Shown here: positions 1 to 9,585 of the stretch, piece by piece | Numbering within the stretch: the first letter of the stretch is position 1 | How the letters are laid out: every line of letters starts with the position of its first letter | Source of the DNA: DASWHF01 sp036393295 | GTDB taxonomy: Bacteria > Pseudomonadota > Gammaproteobacteria > Acidiferrobacterales > UBA6901 | Direction: 5' to 3' | Length of the DNA: 52,541 nucleotides | Assembly (NCBI GenBank): GCA_036393295.1 | Contig: DASWHF010000157.1 | Location: forward strand, 1 to 52,541 | Translations under genes and position numbers: made by a program | The notes under the pieces: generated by a model | Database searches by the model: none | What the model was told of the DNA's origin: nothing | The model's input: only the letters and a program-made list of their open reading frames with translations

Positions 1-720
1 GGCGGTGGCCTGGACGAACTCGTCGGTCTCGCCGCGCGCGTAGGCATCTTCGAGCGCGCGGCTCGCCGAGTGCGCGCGGTATTCCGCCTTGCCCAGGGTC
101 AGCAGGTCATAGGCCGCCTGGATGCGCGGCCAGCGATGGTCCCGGTCCATGGCGTAGTAGCGGCCGATGATCGAGGCGATGCGCCCGGCGCCGAGCTCTT
201 GGAACTTCTGCTCCATCGCCCGGATAGACTGGCTGGCGCTTTGCGGCGGCGTGTCGCGCCCGTCCAGAAAGGCGTGCAGGCAGACCTCGCGGGCGCCGCG
301 CTTGACCGCGAGCTCGGCCATGGCGTGGATGTGATCCTCGTGGCTGTGTACCCCGCCCGGCGACAGCAGCCCGAGGATATGCACCGCCTTGCCGTCGCGG
401 ACGGCCAGATCGACCGCGTCGGTCAGGGTCTTGTTGGCGAAGAACGCCCCCGAGCCGATCGCCCGGTTGATGCGGGTATATTCCTGGTAGACCACCCGCC
501 CGGCGCCCAGATTGAGATGGCCGACCTCGGAATTGCCCATTTGATGCGAGGGCAGACCGACCGCCGCCTCCGAGGCGTGGATCAGCGTATGTGGGGAATT
601 GCCCCAAAGATGGTCCCAGACGGGTTTTTTGGCACTGGCGATGGCGTTGAATTCAGGGTTTTCGCGATAGCCCCAACCATCCAGAACGATCAGGATCAAG
701 GGCTTGGGGGATGACGGCAT
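1..720 (-). CDS. gpmI: 2,3-bisphosphoglycerate-independent phosphoglycerate mutase, N-terminal part (cut by window edge)
   Basis: The reading frame runs from an ATG at 720 (complement) to the left edge without a stop, giving 240 residues of a family usually about 510 long. It interconverts 3- and 2-phosphoglycerate in glycolysis using two manganese ions and a phosphoserine. The N-terminal LILIVLDGWGYREN carries the first metal-binding Asp, and MGNSEVGHLNLGAGR contains the catalytic Ser. HSHEDHIHAM and DGRDTPP are further family motifs. It diverges from the ArsR gene, and the gpmI / rhodanese / grxC / secB / gpsA order matches E. coli. Identity is secure; only the C-terminal half is outside the window. 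Confidence 0.95.
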   Translation of the reverse strand, partial: MPSSPKPLILIVLDGWGYRENPEFNAIASAKKPVWDHLWGNSPHTLIHASEAAVGLPSHQMGNSEVGHLNLGAGRVVYQEYTRINRAIGSGAFFANKTLTDAVDLAVRDGKAVHILGLLSPGGVHSHEDHIHAMAELAVKRGAREVCLHAFLDGRDTPPQSASQSIRAMEQKFQELGAGRIASIIGRYYAMDRDHRWPRIQAAYDLLTLGKAEYRAHSASRALEDAYARGETDEFVQATA

Positions 721-770
721 GCCTGTCTTAACCTGCGTGATTTATGGTCTTTTCAAATTCGCTAATATTG

Positions 771-776
771 TATAAT
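771..776 (+). promoter_or_regulatory. -10 box (TATAAT) for the ArsR-rhodanese-glutaredoxin genes
   Basis: A perfect TATAAT lies in an AT-rich island at 751-780, between the divergent gpmI and ArsR starts. The -35 is weak (TCTTTT at 748-753, 17-base spacer). The AT-rich stretch is a natural place for autoregulatory binding by the ArsR protein, but I see no clean palindrome. Confidence 0.5.
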
Positions 777-876
777 GTTTCTGGACCAATATCAGCCACG
801 GAGGGGAGGCATGGCGGTAACCTGGGCATGTTCTGTGAGTGAAACGGCCACGAATAATCGATATGAGGCGAACCCG

Positions 877-1206
877 ATGAGTGCTCCTGCCGAGAATGTT
901 GTCCTGATTACCAACGAGGACGACATCTACAATGCGTCCCACTCGCTCAAGGCCATGGCGCACCCCTTGCGGCTCAAGATCCTGTGCCTGCTGGGCGCCA
1001 CCAACGAGGTCAGCGTTCAGGACATCGTCGAGCAGGTGGGCACGTCGCAGAGCAATATCTCCCAACACCTCTCGATCCTGCGCGACAAGGGCATCCTGGC
1101 CTCGCGCAAGGACGCCAACAAAGTCTATTACCGCATCGCCGAGCCGCGCATTCTGCACCTGATCGGGGCGATGCGGGCGGCATTCTGCTCCAACTTCCCG
1201 AGCTGA
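877..1206 (+). CDS. ArsR-family transcriptional regulator, candidate thiol/persulfide sensor
   Basis: 109 residues from the ATG at 877, which has GAGG eight bases upstream. A second ATG at 811 has an even stronger GGAGG-type site and would add 22 residues without obvious family character, so the start is uncertain. The winged helix is clear: AMAHPLRLKILCLL, then the recognition helix QSNISQHLSILRDKGIL and the wing RKDANKVYYRI. Two cysteines stand at residues 37 and 104, a spacing like the redox pair of the persulfide sensors SqrR/BigR/YgaV. The genes that follow encode a rhodanese and a glutaredoxin, which fits a sulfur- or thiol-responsive repressor. That sensing role is inference; the family assignment is firm. 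Confidence 0.85.
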   Translation: MSAPAENVVLITNEDDIYNASHSLKAMAHPLRLKILCLLGATNEVSVQDIVEQVGTSQSNISQHLSILRDKGILASRKDANKVYYRIAEPRILHLIGAMRAAFCSNFPS

Positions 1207-1303
1207 TGCCGGGACCGGGTGCGCCACCGGCCGGTACCGGGCCGGGGCGCGAGGCATGACGGCGACTTTCAGCCCACTTTCTTGTTTTCGGATTAACCCC
1301 ACC

Positions 1304-1714
1304 ATGCAGTTCGTTGTCAACAACTGGTATTTGTTCCTGGGTCTGATCGTGGTGCTGGCGCTGCTCGTGGCCGGGCCGCTGACGCGCTATCTTTATGGTA
1401 TCCGGATGCTGCCCGTGAACGAGGCGGTGCGCCTCATCAACAGCGAGTCGGCGGTATTGATCGACGTGCGCGAGCCGAACGAATTCCGCAGCGGCCACAT
1501 CCCCAATGCCGTCAACGTGCCGATGTCGGGGCTGGCCGCGCGCCTGCCGGAGATCGCCAAATACAAGGACAAGCCGATCGTGGTCAGCTGCCAGACCAGC
1601 CAGCGCTCGGCGCGCGCCGCCCTGATACTCAGGAAGCACGGCTTCGGCACCGCGCATGTCCTGGCCGGCGGCTTCCTTCGATGGCAGAGCGAGAACCTCC
1701 CGGTCAAAAAGTGA
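1304..1714 (+). CDS. Membrane-anchored rhodanese-like protein (YibN type)
   Basis: 136 residues from ATG 1304; an in-frame ATG at 1256 would add 16 residues that do not look like family sequence. Residues 1-25 form an N-terminal membrane anchor (NNWYLFLGLIVVLALLVAG) and the rest is one rhodanese domain with VLIDVREPNEFRSGHIPNAV and the active-site loop SCQTSQRS, whose Cys would carry the persulfide. It is probably a sulfurtransferase or persulfide carrier facing the cytoplasm. It sits between the ArsR gene and grxC, seven bases before grxC, in the same place as yibN in E. coli. Substrate unknown. Confidence 0.88.
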   Translation: MQFVVNNWYLFLGLIVVLALLVAGPLTRYLYGIRMLPVNEAVRLINSESAVLIDVREPNEFRSGHIPNAVNVPMSGLAARLPEIAKYKDKPIVVSCQTSQRSARAALILRKHGFGTAHVLAGGFLRWQSENLPVKK

Positions 1715-1721
1715 GGCGGGC

Positions 1722-1979
1722 ATGGCACGGGTGAGGATGTACTGCACGCGTGTCTGCCCGTACTGCCAGATGGCGGCCCGGCTGCTCGAGAAGAAGGGCG
1801 TGGCCGTCGATTGCATTCCGGTCGACGAGCAGCCCGAGCAGCGCGCCGAGATGGTGCGCATCACCGGCCGCACCAGCGTGCCGCAGATCTTCGTCGGCGA
1901 CACCCATGTCGGCGGTTACGCCGATCTGGCCGAGCTCGACCTGAGCGGCGAGCTGGACACCCTGCTGGCCGCGAGCTGA
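1722..1979 (+). CDS. grxC: Glutaredoxin 3
   Basis: 85 residues, the usual length for GrxC. It reduces protein disulfides and glutathione mixed disulfides using glutathione. The dithiol active site CPYC is near residue 11, the cis-Pro segment TSVPQIF near residue 51, and the glutathione-binding GGYADL follows. The ATG at 1722 lies seven bases after the rhodanese stop, with GAGGCGG as ribosome site. The gene runs on to secB as in E. coli, so it belongs to the rhodanese transcription unit. Confidence 0.93.
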   Translation: MARVRMYCTRVCPYCQMAARLLEKKGVAVDCIPVDEQPEQRAEMVRITGRTSVPQIFVGDTHVGGYADLAELDLSGELDTLLAAS

Positions 1980-2075
1980 ATCGCGCAAGCGCTGGCCCGC
2001 CCCGCCGGTTTCCCCCCGCGCCTCCCGTGGTTTAACATGCAAGCTTTCTGATGCCGAACAACCAAGGAATTAATC

Positions 2076-2540
2076 ATGGCCGAGCCGACCCCCGCCCAGG
2101 GCCCGATGTTGAACCTGGAAAAGATCTATGTGAAGGACGTTTCGTATGAGGCGCCGAACGCGCCGCAGGTCTTTCTCGAGCAATCCGCCCCGCAGGTGGA
2201 GGTCCAGCTCAACATCGCGCACTCCGCCTTCAATGCCGCGCAGGGCATGCATGAAGTGGTATTGACCGTGACCGTGACGGCCAAGCTCACCGACAAGAAC
2301 ATGTTTCTGGTGGAACTGCAGCAGGCCGGGCTGTTCCGCCTGAACGGCGTGCCGGACAAGGAGCTGCCGCTGGTGCTCGAGATCGCCTGCCCGAACATCC
2401 TGCTGCCGTTCGCCCGCGAGGCGGTGAACGAGCTGGTCGGCAAGGGCGGTTTCCCGCAGCTGCTGATCAACCCGGTGAATTTCGAGATGCTGTATCAGCA
2501 GAAACAGGCCGCGCTCCAGCAGCGTCAGGCGAGCCACTGA
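2076..2540 (+). CDS. secB: Protein-export chaperone SecB
   Basis: 154 residues, matching the family's roughly 155. SecB is a tetrameric cytosolic chaperone that holds precursors unfolded and passes them to SecA. Recognisable segments are EKIYVKDVSYEAPNAPQVF near the N-terminus, the conserved CPNILLPFAREAVNELVGKGGFPQL, and the end PVNFEMLYQQKQ. It starts 96 bases after grxC and precedes gpsA, as in E. coli. Confidence 0.96.
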   Translation: MAEPTPAQGPMLNLEKIYVKDVSYEAPNAPQVFLEQSAPQVEVQLNIAHSAFNAAQGMHEVVLTVTVTAKLTDKNMFLVELQQAGLFRLNGVPDKELPLVLEIACPNILLPFAREAVNELVGKGGFPQLLINPVNFEMLYQQKQAALQQRQASH

Positions 2541-2567
2541 GGCCGCCTGACGCAATGGATTTGAAAC

Positions 2568-2725
2568 ACCCAACGCAAAGGCGCGAAGAGAACGAAATAG
2601 AAAATTGTAGGCGGGGCTTCCAGCCCCGCCGGGGGTGGTGCCGCACTGTGGCCGGCGGGGCTGGAAGCCCCGCCTACAGTGGCGAATGTTTTCTTCGCGC
2701 CTTTGCGTCTTTGCGTTGGGTTTTT
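2568..2725 (+). repeat. Nested inverted repeat between secB and gpsA (family A, copy 1)
   Basis: A perfect 25-base inverted repeat (2606-2630 with 2654-2678), beginning TGTAGGCGGGGCTTCC, is enclosed by a second pair of arms containing CCCAACGCAAAG (from 2569) and CTTTGCGTTGGG (to about 2720). The inner core recurs at 21555-21656. It would form a very stable hairpin in RNA and may act as a REP-like or terminator element. Confidence 0.9.
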
Positions 2726-2734
2726 TGAGGCGAC

Positions 2735-3739
2735 ATGACGCAGGACAGGGATACGACGATCGCGGTCCTGGGCGCCGGTTCCTGGGGAACCGCGCTGGCG
2801 GTGCTGCTGGCGCGCAACGGCCACCGCACGCTGCTCTGGGGGCACGATGCCGCGCACATGGCGCGCCTCGCCCACGAGCGCGCCAACCGCGATTTTCTCC
2901 CCGACGTCGCTTTCCCCGAGAATCTGCACCTGCGCGAGGACCTCGCGGAACTGGCCGCCGAAGTCCGCCAGTTCCTGGTGGCGGTGCCGAGCCACGCCTT
3001 CCGCAGCGTGCTCGCGGCGCTGGCCGGGCGTTTGAGCGGCGACGCGCTGATCGCCTGGGCGACCAAGGGCATGGAGCACGGCACCGGCAAGCTGCTGAGC
3101 CAGGTGGCGGACGAGCTGCTCGGCGCGCGCGCGAGCGGCATCGTCTCGGGACCGACCTTCGCGCGCGAGGTCGCCCGCGGCCTGCCGACCGCCTTGACCG
3201 TCGCCGCGCGCGAGCTCGAGGTCGCCGAGCGCATCGCCGATTGGCTGCGCAACGACCGGGTGCGCCCCTATACCAGTCTCGACCGGGTCGGCGTCGAGAT
3301 CGGCGGCGCGGTCAAGAATGTGCTGGCGATCGCCACCGGCATCAGCGATGGGCTCGGTTTCGGTGCCAACGCGCGCGCCGCGCTCATCACCCGCGGCCTG
3401 GCTGAGATGCGGCGCCTGGGCGAGGCGCTCGGCGGCCGCCCCGAAACCTTCATGGGCCTGGCTGGAATCGGCGACTTGGTGCTGACCTGCACCGACGACC
3501 AGTCGCGCAACCGCCGGGTCGGGCTGGCGCTCGGGCGCGGTGGCAAGCTCGCCGAAATCCTCGGCGAGCTCGGCCAGGTGGCGGAGGGCGTGGCGACCGC
3601 GCGCGAGGTGCGCACCCTGGCGGCGCGGGTCGCCGTCGAGATGCCGATCACCGAGCAGGTTTACAGGGTATTGTTCGAGGGCCTGCGCCCCGACGATGCC
3701 GTCGCGGCGCTGCTGAGCCGCGAGCCGAAGCAGGAGTAA
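2735..3739 (+). CDS. gpsA: Glycerol-3-phosphate dehydrogenase [NAD(P)+]
   Basis: 334 residues, full length. It reduces dihydroxyacetone phosphate to sn-glycerol-3-phosphate, the backbone for phospholipids. The Rossmann motif GAGSWGTALAVLLARNGH is at residues 12-29, followed by the family signature SGPTFAREVA and the catalytic-lysine region GGAVKNVLAIATG. TCTDDQSRNRRVG near residue 250 is typical. It starts just after hairpin repeat A and is convergent with trmL, four bases away. Confidence 0.96.
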   Translation: MTQDRDTTIAVLGAGSWGTALAVLLARNGHRTLLWGHDAAHMARLAHERANRDFLPDVAFPENLHLREDLAELAAEVRQFLVAVPSHAFRSVLAALAGRLSGDALIAWATKGMEHGTGKLLSQVADELLGARASGIVSGPTFAREVARGLPTALTVAARELEVAERIADWLRNDRVRPYTSLDRVGVEIGGAVKNVLAIATGISDGLGFGANARAALITRGLAEMRRLGEALGGRPETFMGLAGIGDLVLTCTDDQSRNRRVGLALGRGGKLAEILGELGQVAEGVATAREVRTLAARVAVEMPITEQVYRVLFEGLRPDDAVAALLSREPKQE

Positions 3740-3742
3740 ATT

Positions 3743-4225
3743 CTAAGCCCCGCCCGCGAACCCCAGCTGCCGCCACGCCTCGTAGACCGCCACCGCCACC
3801 GCGTTCGACAGATTGAGACTGCGCACCCCGGGGCGCATCGGCAGCCGCAGCCGCCGGGTGTCCGGGACGGTGTCCAGCACCGCGGCCGGCAGGCCGCGGG
3901 TCTCGGCGCCGAACAGCAGCGCATCCCCCTGTGCATAGTCGATGGCCGTGTGCAGGCGCTGCGCCCGGGTCGTGAAGGCCAGCACCCGCGGCGGCGCGAT
4001 CCGGGTCAGAAACCCGTCCAGGTCGGGGTAGGTCGCGACCTCGGCCCATTCGTGGTAGTCGAGGCCGGCGCGCTTGAGCTGCCGGTCGGTAAGTTGGAAT
4101 CCCAGGGGCTCGATCAAATGCAGCCGGGCGCCGGTGTTGGCGCACAGCCGGATGATATTCCCGGTATTGGGCGGGATTTCGGGCTGGAACAGGACCACGT
4201 GCAGCGTGGGGAGCGGCGGGTTCAT
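3743..4225 (-). CDS. trmL: tRNA (cytidine/uridine-2'-O-)-methyltransferase TrmL
   Basis: 160 residues from the ATG at 4225; an upstream in-frame ATG at 4258 would give 171, but E. coli TrmL is about 157, so the shorter form is preferred. TrmL 2'-O-methylates position 34 of two leucine tRNAs with S-adenosylmethionine. It shows the SPOUT-fold motifs: PEIPPNTGNIIRLCANTG at the N-terminus, LLFGAETRGLP in the middle, and the trefoil-knot segment RSLNLSNAVAVAVYEAWRQ at the C-terminus. Convergent with gpsA and divergent from mshE. Confidence 0.92.
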   Translation of the reverse strand: MNPPLPTLHVVLFQPEIPPNTGNIIRLCANTGARLHLIEPLGFQLTDRQLKRAGLDYHEWAEVATYPDLDGFLTRIAPPRVLAFTTRAQRLHTAIDYAQGDALLFGAETRGLPAAVLDTVPDTRRLRLPMRPGVRSLNLSNAVAVAVYEAWRQLGFAGGA

Positions 4226-4346
4226 GCGCCCCGGCCGGTTTTGGCGCGGTTTTTGCAAATATCCAGCAATTGCCTAGTCTTTATCCAGAGTTAGCCGCCG
4301 AAGGCCGAGTCTAGCCCAAGGTGTCAACGCCAGCGAGGGCGAACCG

Positions 4347-6056
<1,710 letters not shown>

Positions 6057-6057
6057 G

Positions 6058-7296
6058 GTGGCGATCTACCAGTACAGCGGGCGCAACCGGCGCGGCGAGG
6101 CGGTGCGCGGCAGCATCGAGGCGGCCAGCGCCGACGCGGTCGCCGGCCAGCTGTTCAACAACGGCATCACGCCGGTCGATATCAACGAGGCCGACGTCGC
6201 GCACGACGTGTTCGCCGGCCTCAAGGCGATGCGCTGGCAGCTCGGCGAGGGCAAGGTCACGCTGGTCGACCAGATCTTCTTCTGCCGGCAGATGTACACC
6301 CTGCTCAAGGCCGGCGTGCCGATCATGCAGTCGCTGCGCGGCCTGCGCGACACCACCCAGAACCCGGCGCTGGCCAACATCATCGCCAGCATCAGCGAGG
6401 CGCTCGACGCCGGCATGGACCTGACCGCCGCGACGCGCCGCCACCCCAAGATGTTCTCGCCGATGTTCGTCGCCATGGTGCAGGTCGGCGAGACCACCGG
6501 CAGCCTGCCGGAGGTGTTCCTGCAGCTCGCGCAGTACCTGGAGCGCGAGAAGGATACGCGCGAGCGCATCAAGCAGGCGTTGCGCTACCCGATCTTCGTG
6601 CTGGTCGCGATCGGCATCGCCATGGTGATCATCAATCTGTTCGTGATCCCGGCCTTCGCCAAGATCTTCTCCAGCTTCAAGGCCGAACTGCCCTGGGCCA
6701 CCCAGGTCCTGATCGCGACCTCGAACTTCACGGTGAATTACTGGTACCTGCTGCTGTTCGCGGCCCTGCTCGCCTACGTCGGCATACGCCTGTACGTGAA
6801 CAGCCCCGACGGCCACTACCAGTGGGACCGCCTCAAGCTCGGCCTGCCGATCGTCGGCAAGACCATCCTGCGCGCCACGCTCGGGCGCTTCGCGCGCTCG
6901 CTGTCGCTGATCCTGCGCGCCGGCGTGCCGGTGGTGCAGGGCATGGGCGTGGTCGGGCGCGCGGTGGCCAATGACTACGTCGGCGAGCGCATCTTCCAGA
7001 TGCGCGACGGCATGGAGCGCGGCGAGACCGTGACCCGCACCGCCACCGCCACCGGGCTGTTTCCGCCGCTGGTGGTGCAGATGATCTCGGTCGGCGAGGA
7101 GTCCGGGTCGCTGGTCGATCTCCTGTCCGAGGTCGCGGACTACTACGAGCGCGAGGTCGACTACGACCTCAAGAACCTGGGTTCGGCGATCGAGCCGGTC
7201 ATGATCGTCATTATCGGCGCCATGGTGCTGGTCCTGGCCCTCGGCGTGTTCATGCCGATGTGGGACCTGGCGAGCGCCGCGCGCGGCGGCGGCTGA
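6058..7296 (+). CDS. mshG: MSHA inner-membrane platform protein MshG (GspF/PilC family)
   Basis: 412 residues starting at a GTG one base after the mshE stop, so probably translationally coupled. It forms the inner-membrane platform linking the ATPase to the growing pilus. The two T2SSF domains are visible as repeats: FCRQMYTLLKAGVPIMQSL and FARSLSLILRAGVPVVQGM, each followed by MVQVGETTGSLPEV or MISVGEESGSLVDLL. Three hydrophobic helices lie near residues 178-200, 222-242 and 380-402. Confidence 0.93.
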   Translation: MAIYQYSGRNRRGEAVRGSIEAASADAVAGQLFNNGITPVDINEADVAHDVFAGLKAMRWQLGEGKVTLVDQIFFCRQMYTLLKAGVPIMQSLRGLRDTTQNPALANIIASISEALDAGMDLTAATRRHPKMFSPMFVAMVQVGETTGSLPEVFLQLAQYLEREKDTRERIKQALRYPIFVLVAIGIAMVIINLFVIPAFAKIFSSFKAELPWATQVLIATSNFTVNYWYLLLFAALLAYVGIRLYVNSPDGHYQWDRLKLGLPIVGKTILRATLGRFARSLSLILRAGVPVVQGMGVVGRAVANDYVGERIFQMRDGMERGETVTRTATATGLFPPLVVQMISVGEESGSLVDLLSEVADYYEREVDYDLKNLGSAIEPVMIVIIGAMVLVLALGVFMPMWDLASAARGGG

Positions 7297-7361
7297 TGCC
7301 CCCGGCGCGTGCCGCGCATCTCGAAACTGGCGGAAGCGCCGGGCGTATCCTATTGTCACCC

Positions 7362-7964
7362 ATGAGTTTTGGGCTTCGACGTCCCACGGCGGGGGTGCCG
7401 GCCAGGGCGCACCGGATTGCCGATCCGCGTCACAGCGGATTCTCCATGCTCGAGCTGGTGGCGGTCATCGCCATCATCGCGACCCTGTTCGCCGTGGCCT
7501 TTGGCCGGTTGTGGGCCTTGCAGGTGGAGGCCGAGCGGACCGCGATTGAGCAGGTGGCCGGGGCGCTGCGCAGTGCGATTGGCATAAAGGTTGCAGAACA
7601 CTATGTGAACGGCGATTTCACCGGTGTCCGGTCCCTGGAGGGCAGCAATCCCATGGACCGCCTGGCCGAGGTGCCCCACAACTACCTGGGGGCCTTGAGC
7701 GGGGTGGACCCGGCGACGGTCCCGCCCGGGCATTGGTACTTCGATGTCCCGAGCCGGACCCTGGTGTACCGGGTGAAGAACGCGGACTACTTCCGCAGCG
7801 ACCTCGGCGCACCGGCCCGCATCCGCTTCACGCTGCGGGTGCTGTACGGACAGAGTGTCATCGGGCCGGCGGGAAGTCAGCCGCCGCCCATCGAAGGGGC
7901 GCAGTTGGCCGCGGTCGAGCCGTATGCCTGGATCGACGCCGGCCACGAGCGCTGGGTTCACTGA
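7362..7964 (+). CDS. Type IV prepilin-like protein (MshB/MshF position)
   Basis: 200 residues from the ATG at 7362; an alternative ATG at 7296 overlaps the mshG stop (TGATG) and would lengthen the leader by 22. The class III prepilin signal G/FSMLELVAVIAIIATLF near residue 27 should be cut by prepilin peptidase after Gly, leaving an N-terminal helix for the pilus core. The long C-terminal part (HWYFDVPSRTLVYRVKN) is not the usual MshA type and resembles minor pilins found between mshG and mshA. Probably a minor pilin or assembly primer; exact name uncertain. Confidence 0.78.
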   Translation: MSFGLRRPTAGVPARAHRIADPRHSGFSMLELVAVIAIIATLFAVAFGRLWALQVEAERTAIEQVAGALRSAIGIKVAEHYVNGDFTGVRSLEGSNPMDRLAEVPHNYLGALSGVDPATVPPGHWYFDVPSRTLVYRVKNADYFRSDLGAPARIRFTLRVLYGQSVIGPAGSQPPPIEGAQLAAVEPYAWIDAGHERWVH

Positions 7965-7992
7965 AAGATTTCGACGTACGAGGAGCGGAACG

Positions 7993-8442
7993 ATGAATGC
8001 AAGACAGAAGGGCTTCACGCTGATCGAACTGGTGATCGTGGTGGTGATCCTGGCGCTGCTGGCGGCGGTCGCGCTGCCGCGCTACATCAACATCACGACC
8101 CAGGCGCGCGTCGCCAGCGTCAACGGCGTGGCCGGCGGCCTGCGCTCGGCGGTGGCGGTCACCCAGGCGGCCTACTTCGCCGCCGGCAACATGACCGCGA
8201 CCACGGTCGCGATGATCGGCGGCACGGTGGACGTGAACGCCGGCACCGGCATCCCGCTGGCCACGGCCGCGGGCATCGGCACGGCCATGCAGGCCGGCAA
8301 CCCGGCCCAGCCCTTCGACGGTTACACGACGGCCTACGGCGCCACCGCGACCTTCCGCGCCACGCCGCCGAATCTCGCGACCTGCCAGGCCGAGTACAAC
8401 GGCACGACCGGCGCGGTGACCACCGACGTGAGCGGATGCTGA
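7993..8442 (+). CDS. MSHA-type prepilin, first of a tandem pair
   Basis: 149 residues. AGGAG at 7981-7985 sits seven bases before the ATG. The leader is very short (MNARQKG) and is followed by FTLIELVIVVVILALLAAVALPRY, the classic pilin N-terminus with Glu at mature position 5. Two Cys near the C-terminus (ATCQAEYNG...VSGC) would form the pilin disulfide loop. Alanine- and threonine-rich middle part, as usual for MshA pilins. It could be the major pilin or a paralogue of the next gene. Confidence 0.88.
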   Translation: MNARQKGFTLIELVIVVVILALLAAVALPRYINITTQARVASVNGVAGGLRSAVAVTQAAYFAAGNMTATTVAMIGGTVDVNAGTGIPLATAAGIGTAMQAGNPAQPFDGYTTAYGATATFRATPPNLATCQAEYNGTTGAVTTDVSGC

Positions 8443-8515
8443 TCGGTTTGCAACGAACGAATGATTTCGGTGTAGCGGTACCACTAACTCAACGCAACAA
8501 AGCAGGAGAATTGCA

Positions 8516-8911
8516 ATGAAGACGCAGCAGGCGGGTTTTACCTTGATTGAGCTGGTTCTGGTGATCGTGATCCTGGGCATCCTGGCGGTGACGGCGCTGC
8601 CGCGCTTCGCCAGCGTCGAGGACTCGGCGCGCCGCGGCGCGTTCATGGGCGCGATCGGCGCCATGTCCTCGGCCGTGTCCGTGGCCAAGGCGGTGAACCG
8701 CACCGGCACCCCGACGGTCGCCCAGGTGAACTTGGAGTTCGACGGTGCCGGCGACTTCACCGCGGCGGCGGGCGCCTGCGGCGGCGCGACGACCATTATC
8801 GACGCGACGGCCGGCACCGACATCAGTCTGACGGCGGACTTCGGTTCGGCCACCCAGTACTGTGTCTCTCTCGGCTACGCCGCCGGCGTGCTGACCAAGC
8901 CGACGCTGTAA
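8516..8911 (+). CDS. mshA: MSHA-type prepilin, second of a tandem pair
   Basis: 131 residues with leader MKTQQAG and FTLIELVLVIVILGILAVTALPRFASVEDSAR, a close match to MshA pilins (the LPRF motif and Glu-5). Two Cys (GACGG and TQYCVSL) can form the disulfide loop. AGGAG lies seven bases before the start. A strong hairpin at 8978-9004 follows the gene, which fits a highly expressed major pilin separated from low-level minor pilins downstream. Assignment as the major pilin rather than the preceding gene is inference. Confidence 0.85.
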   Translation: MKTQQAGFTLIELVLVIVILGILAVTALPRFASVEDSARRGAFMGAIGAMSSAVSVAKAVNRTGTPTVAQVNLEFDGAGDFTAAAGACGGATTIIDATAGTDISLTADFGSATQYCVSLGYAAGVLTKPTL

Positions 8912-8977
8912 TCGTCGAACCGCCCGGGCGCGCGAGCGCAAGCTTCCGTCCGGGCAAGCGCCTGCTGTGAAGGAAGC

Positions 8978-9004
8978 GCCCGCTCCGGAGTCTCCGGAGC
9001 GGGC
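8978..9004 (+). terminator. Hairpin between pilin gene and mshC
   Basis: Perfect 12-base arms GCCCGCTCCGGA / TCCGGAGCGGGC with a three-base loop, 67 bases after the pilin stop. No T-run follows, so it may be a leaky terminator or an mRNA-stabilising hairpin that sets pilin:minor-pilin ratios. Confidence 0.7.
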
Positions 9005-9050
9005 ATTCCGACCTCTCCCTTCGTTCCGCCCGGGCAGTCAGGAAACCGGT

Positions 9051-9584
9051 ATGTCACCCATCGCGACCCGACCGCTTGGATTCACCCGGTGCCGGGGCTT
9101 CACCCTGCTGGAGCTCGTCGCGGTGATCCTGTTGTTGTCGATCCTCTCGGTCAGCGTCGCGGTGCGCTTCCAGTCGCGCGACGAGTATTCCGCCACCACC
9201 CAGGCCGATCTGCTCGCCCAGCATGTGCGCCATGTGCAGACGCTGGCCATGAGCTGGGGGGTGTCGCTGCGCATCAACGTCTCCGCCGGCGGGACGGCCT
9301 ACACCGTGAGCTGCCTCACCGCGCTCGGCGCCGCGCCGTGCACGGCGGTCGGCGACGTGGTCACCGATCCCGAGTCCGGCCAGGCCTTCACCGTCACGCT
9401 CGAGAACGGCGTGACCCTGGCGCCGGCCGGCTCCAACACCGATTTCGACAGCCTCGGCCGCCCGGTGAGCGGCGGCGTTCTGGTCTCCGCCGTACCGGCG
9501 CGCAGCTTCACGCTGACGCGCGCCGCGCGCACGGCGACCGTGACCGTGCAGCCGATCGGCGGCTTCGTCGCCGCGAGCTACTGA
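9051..9584 (+). CDS. mshC: Minor pseudopilin MshC (GspH-like)
   Basis: 177 residues from ATG 9051. After a 15-residue leader the prepilin cut site G/FTLLELVAVILLLSILSVSVAVRF appears, then a GspH/FimT-like body with QADLLAQHVRHVQTLAMSWG and two Cys (SCLTALGAAPC). Minor pilins of this kind prime pilus assembly. It starts about 47 bases after the hairpin and is two bases before mshD, at the MshC position of known msh clusters. Confidence 0.82.
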   Translation: MSPIATRPLGFTRCRGFTLLELVAVILLLSILSVSVAVRFQSRDEYSATTQADLLAQHVRHVQTLAMSWGVSLRINVSAGGTAYTVSCLTALGAAPCTAVGDVVTDPESGQAFTVTLENGVTLAPAGSNTDFDSLGRPVSGGVLVSAVPARSFTLTRAARTATVTVQPIGGFVAASY

Positions 9585-9585
9585 C

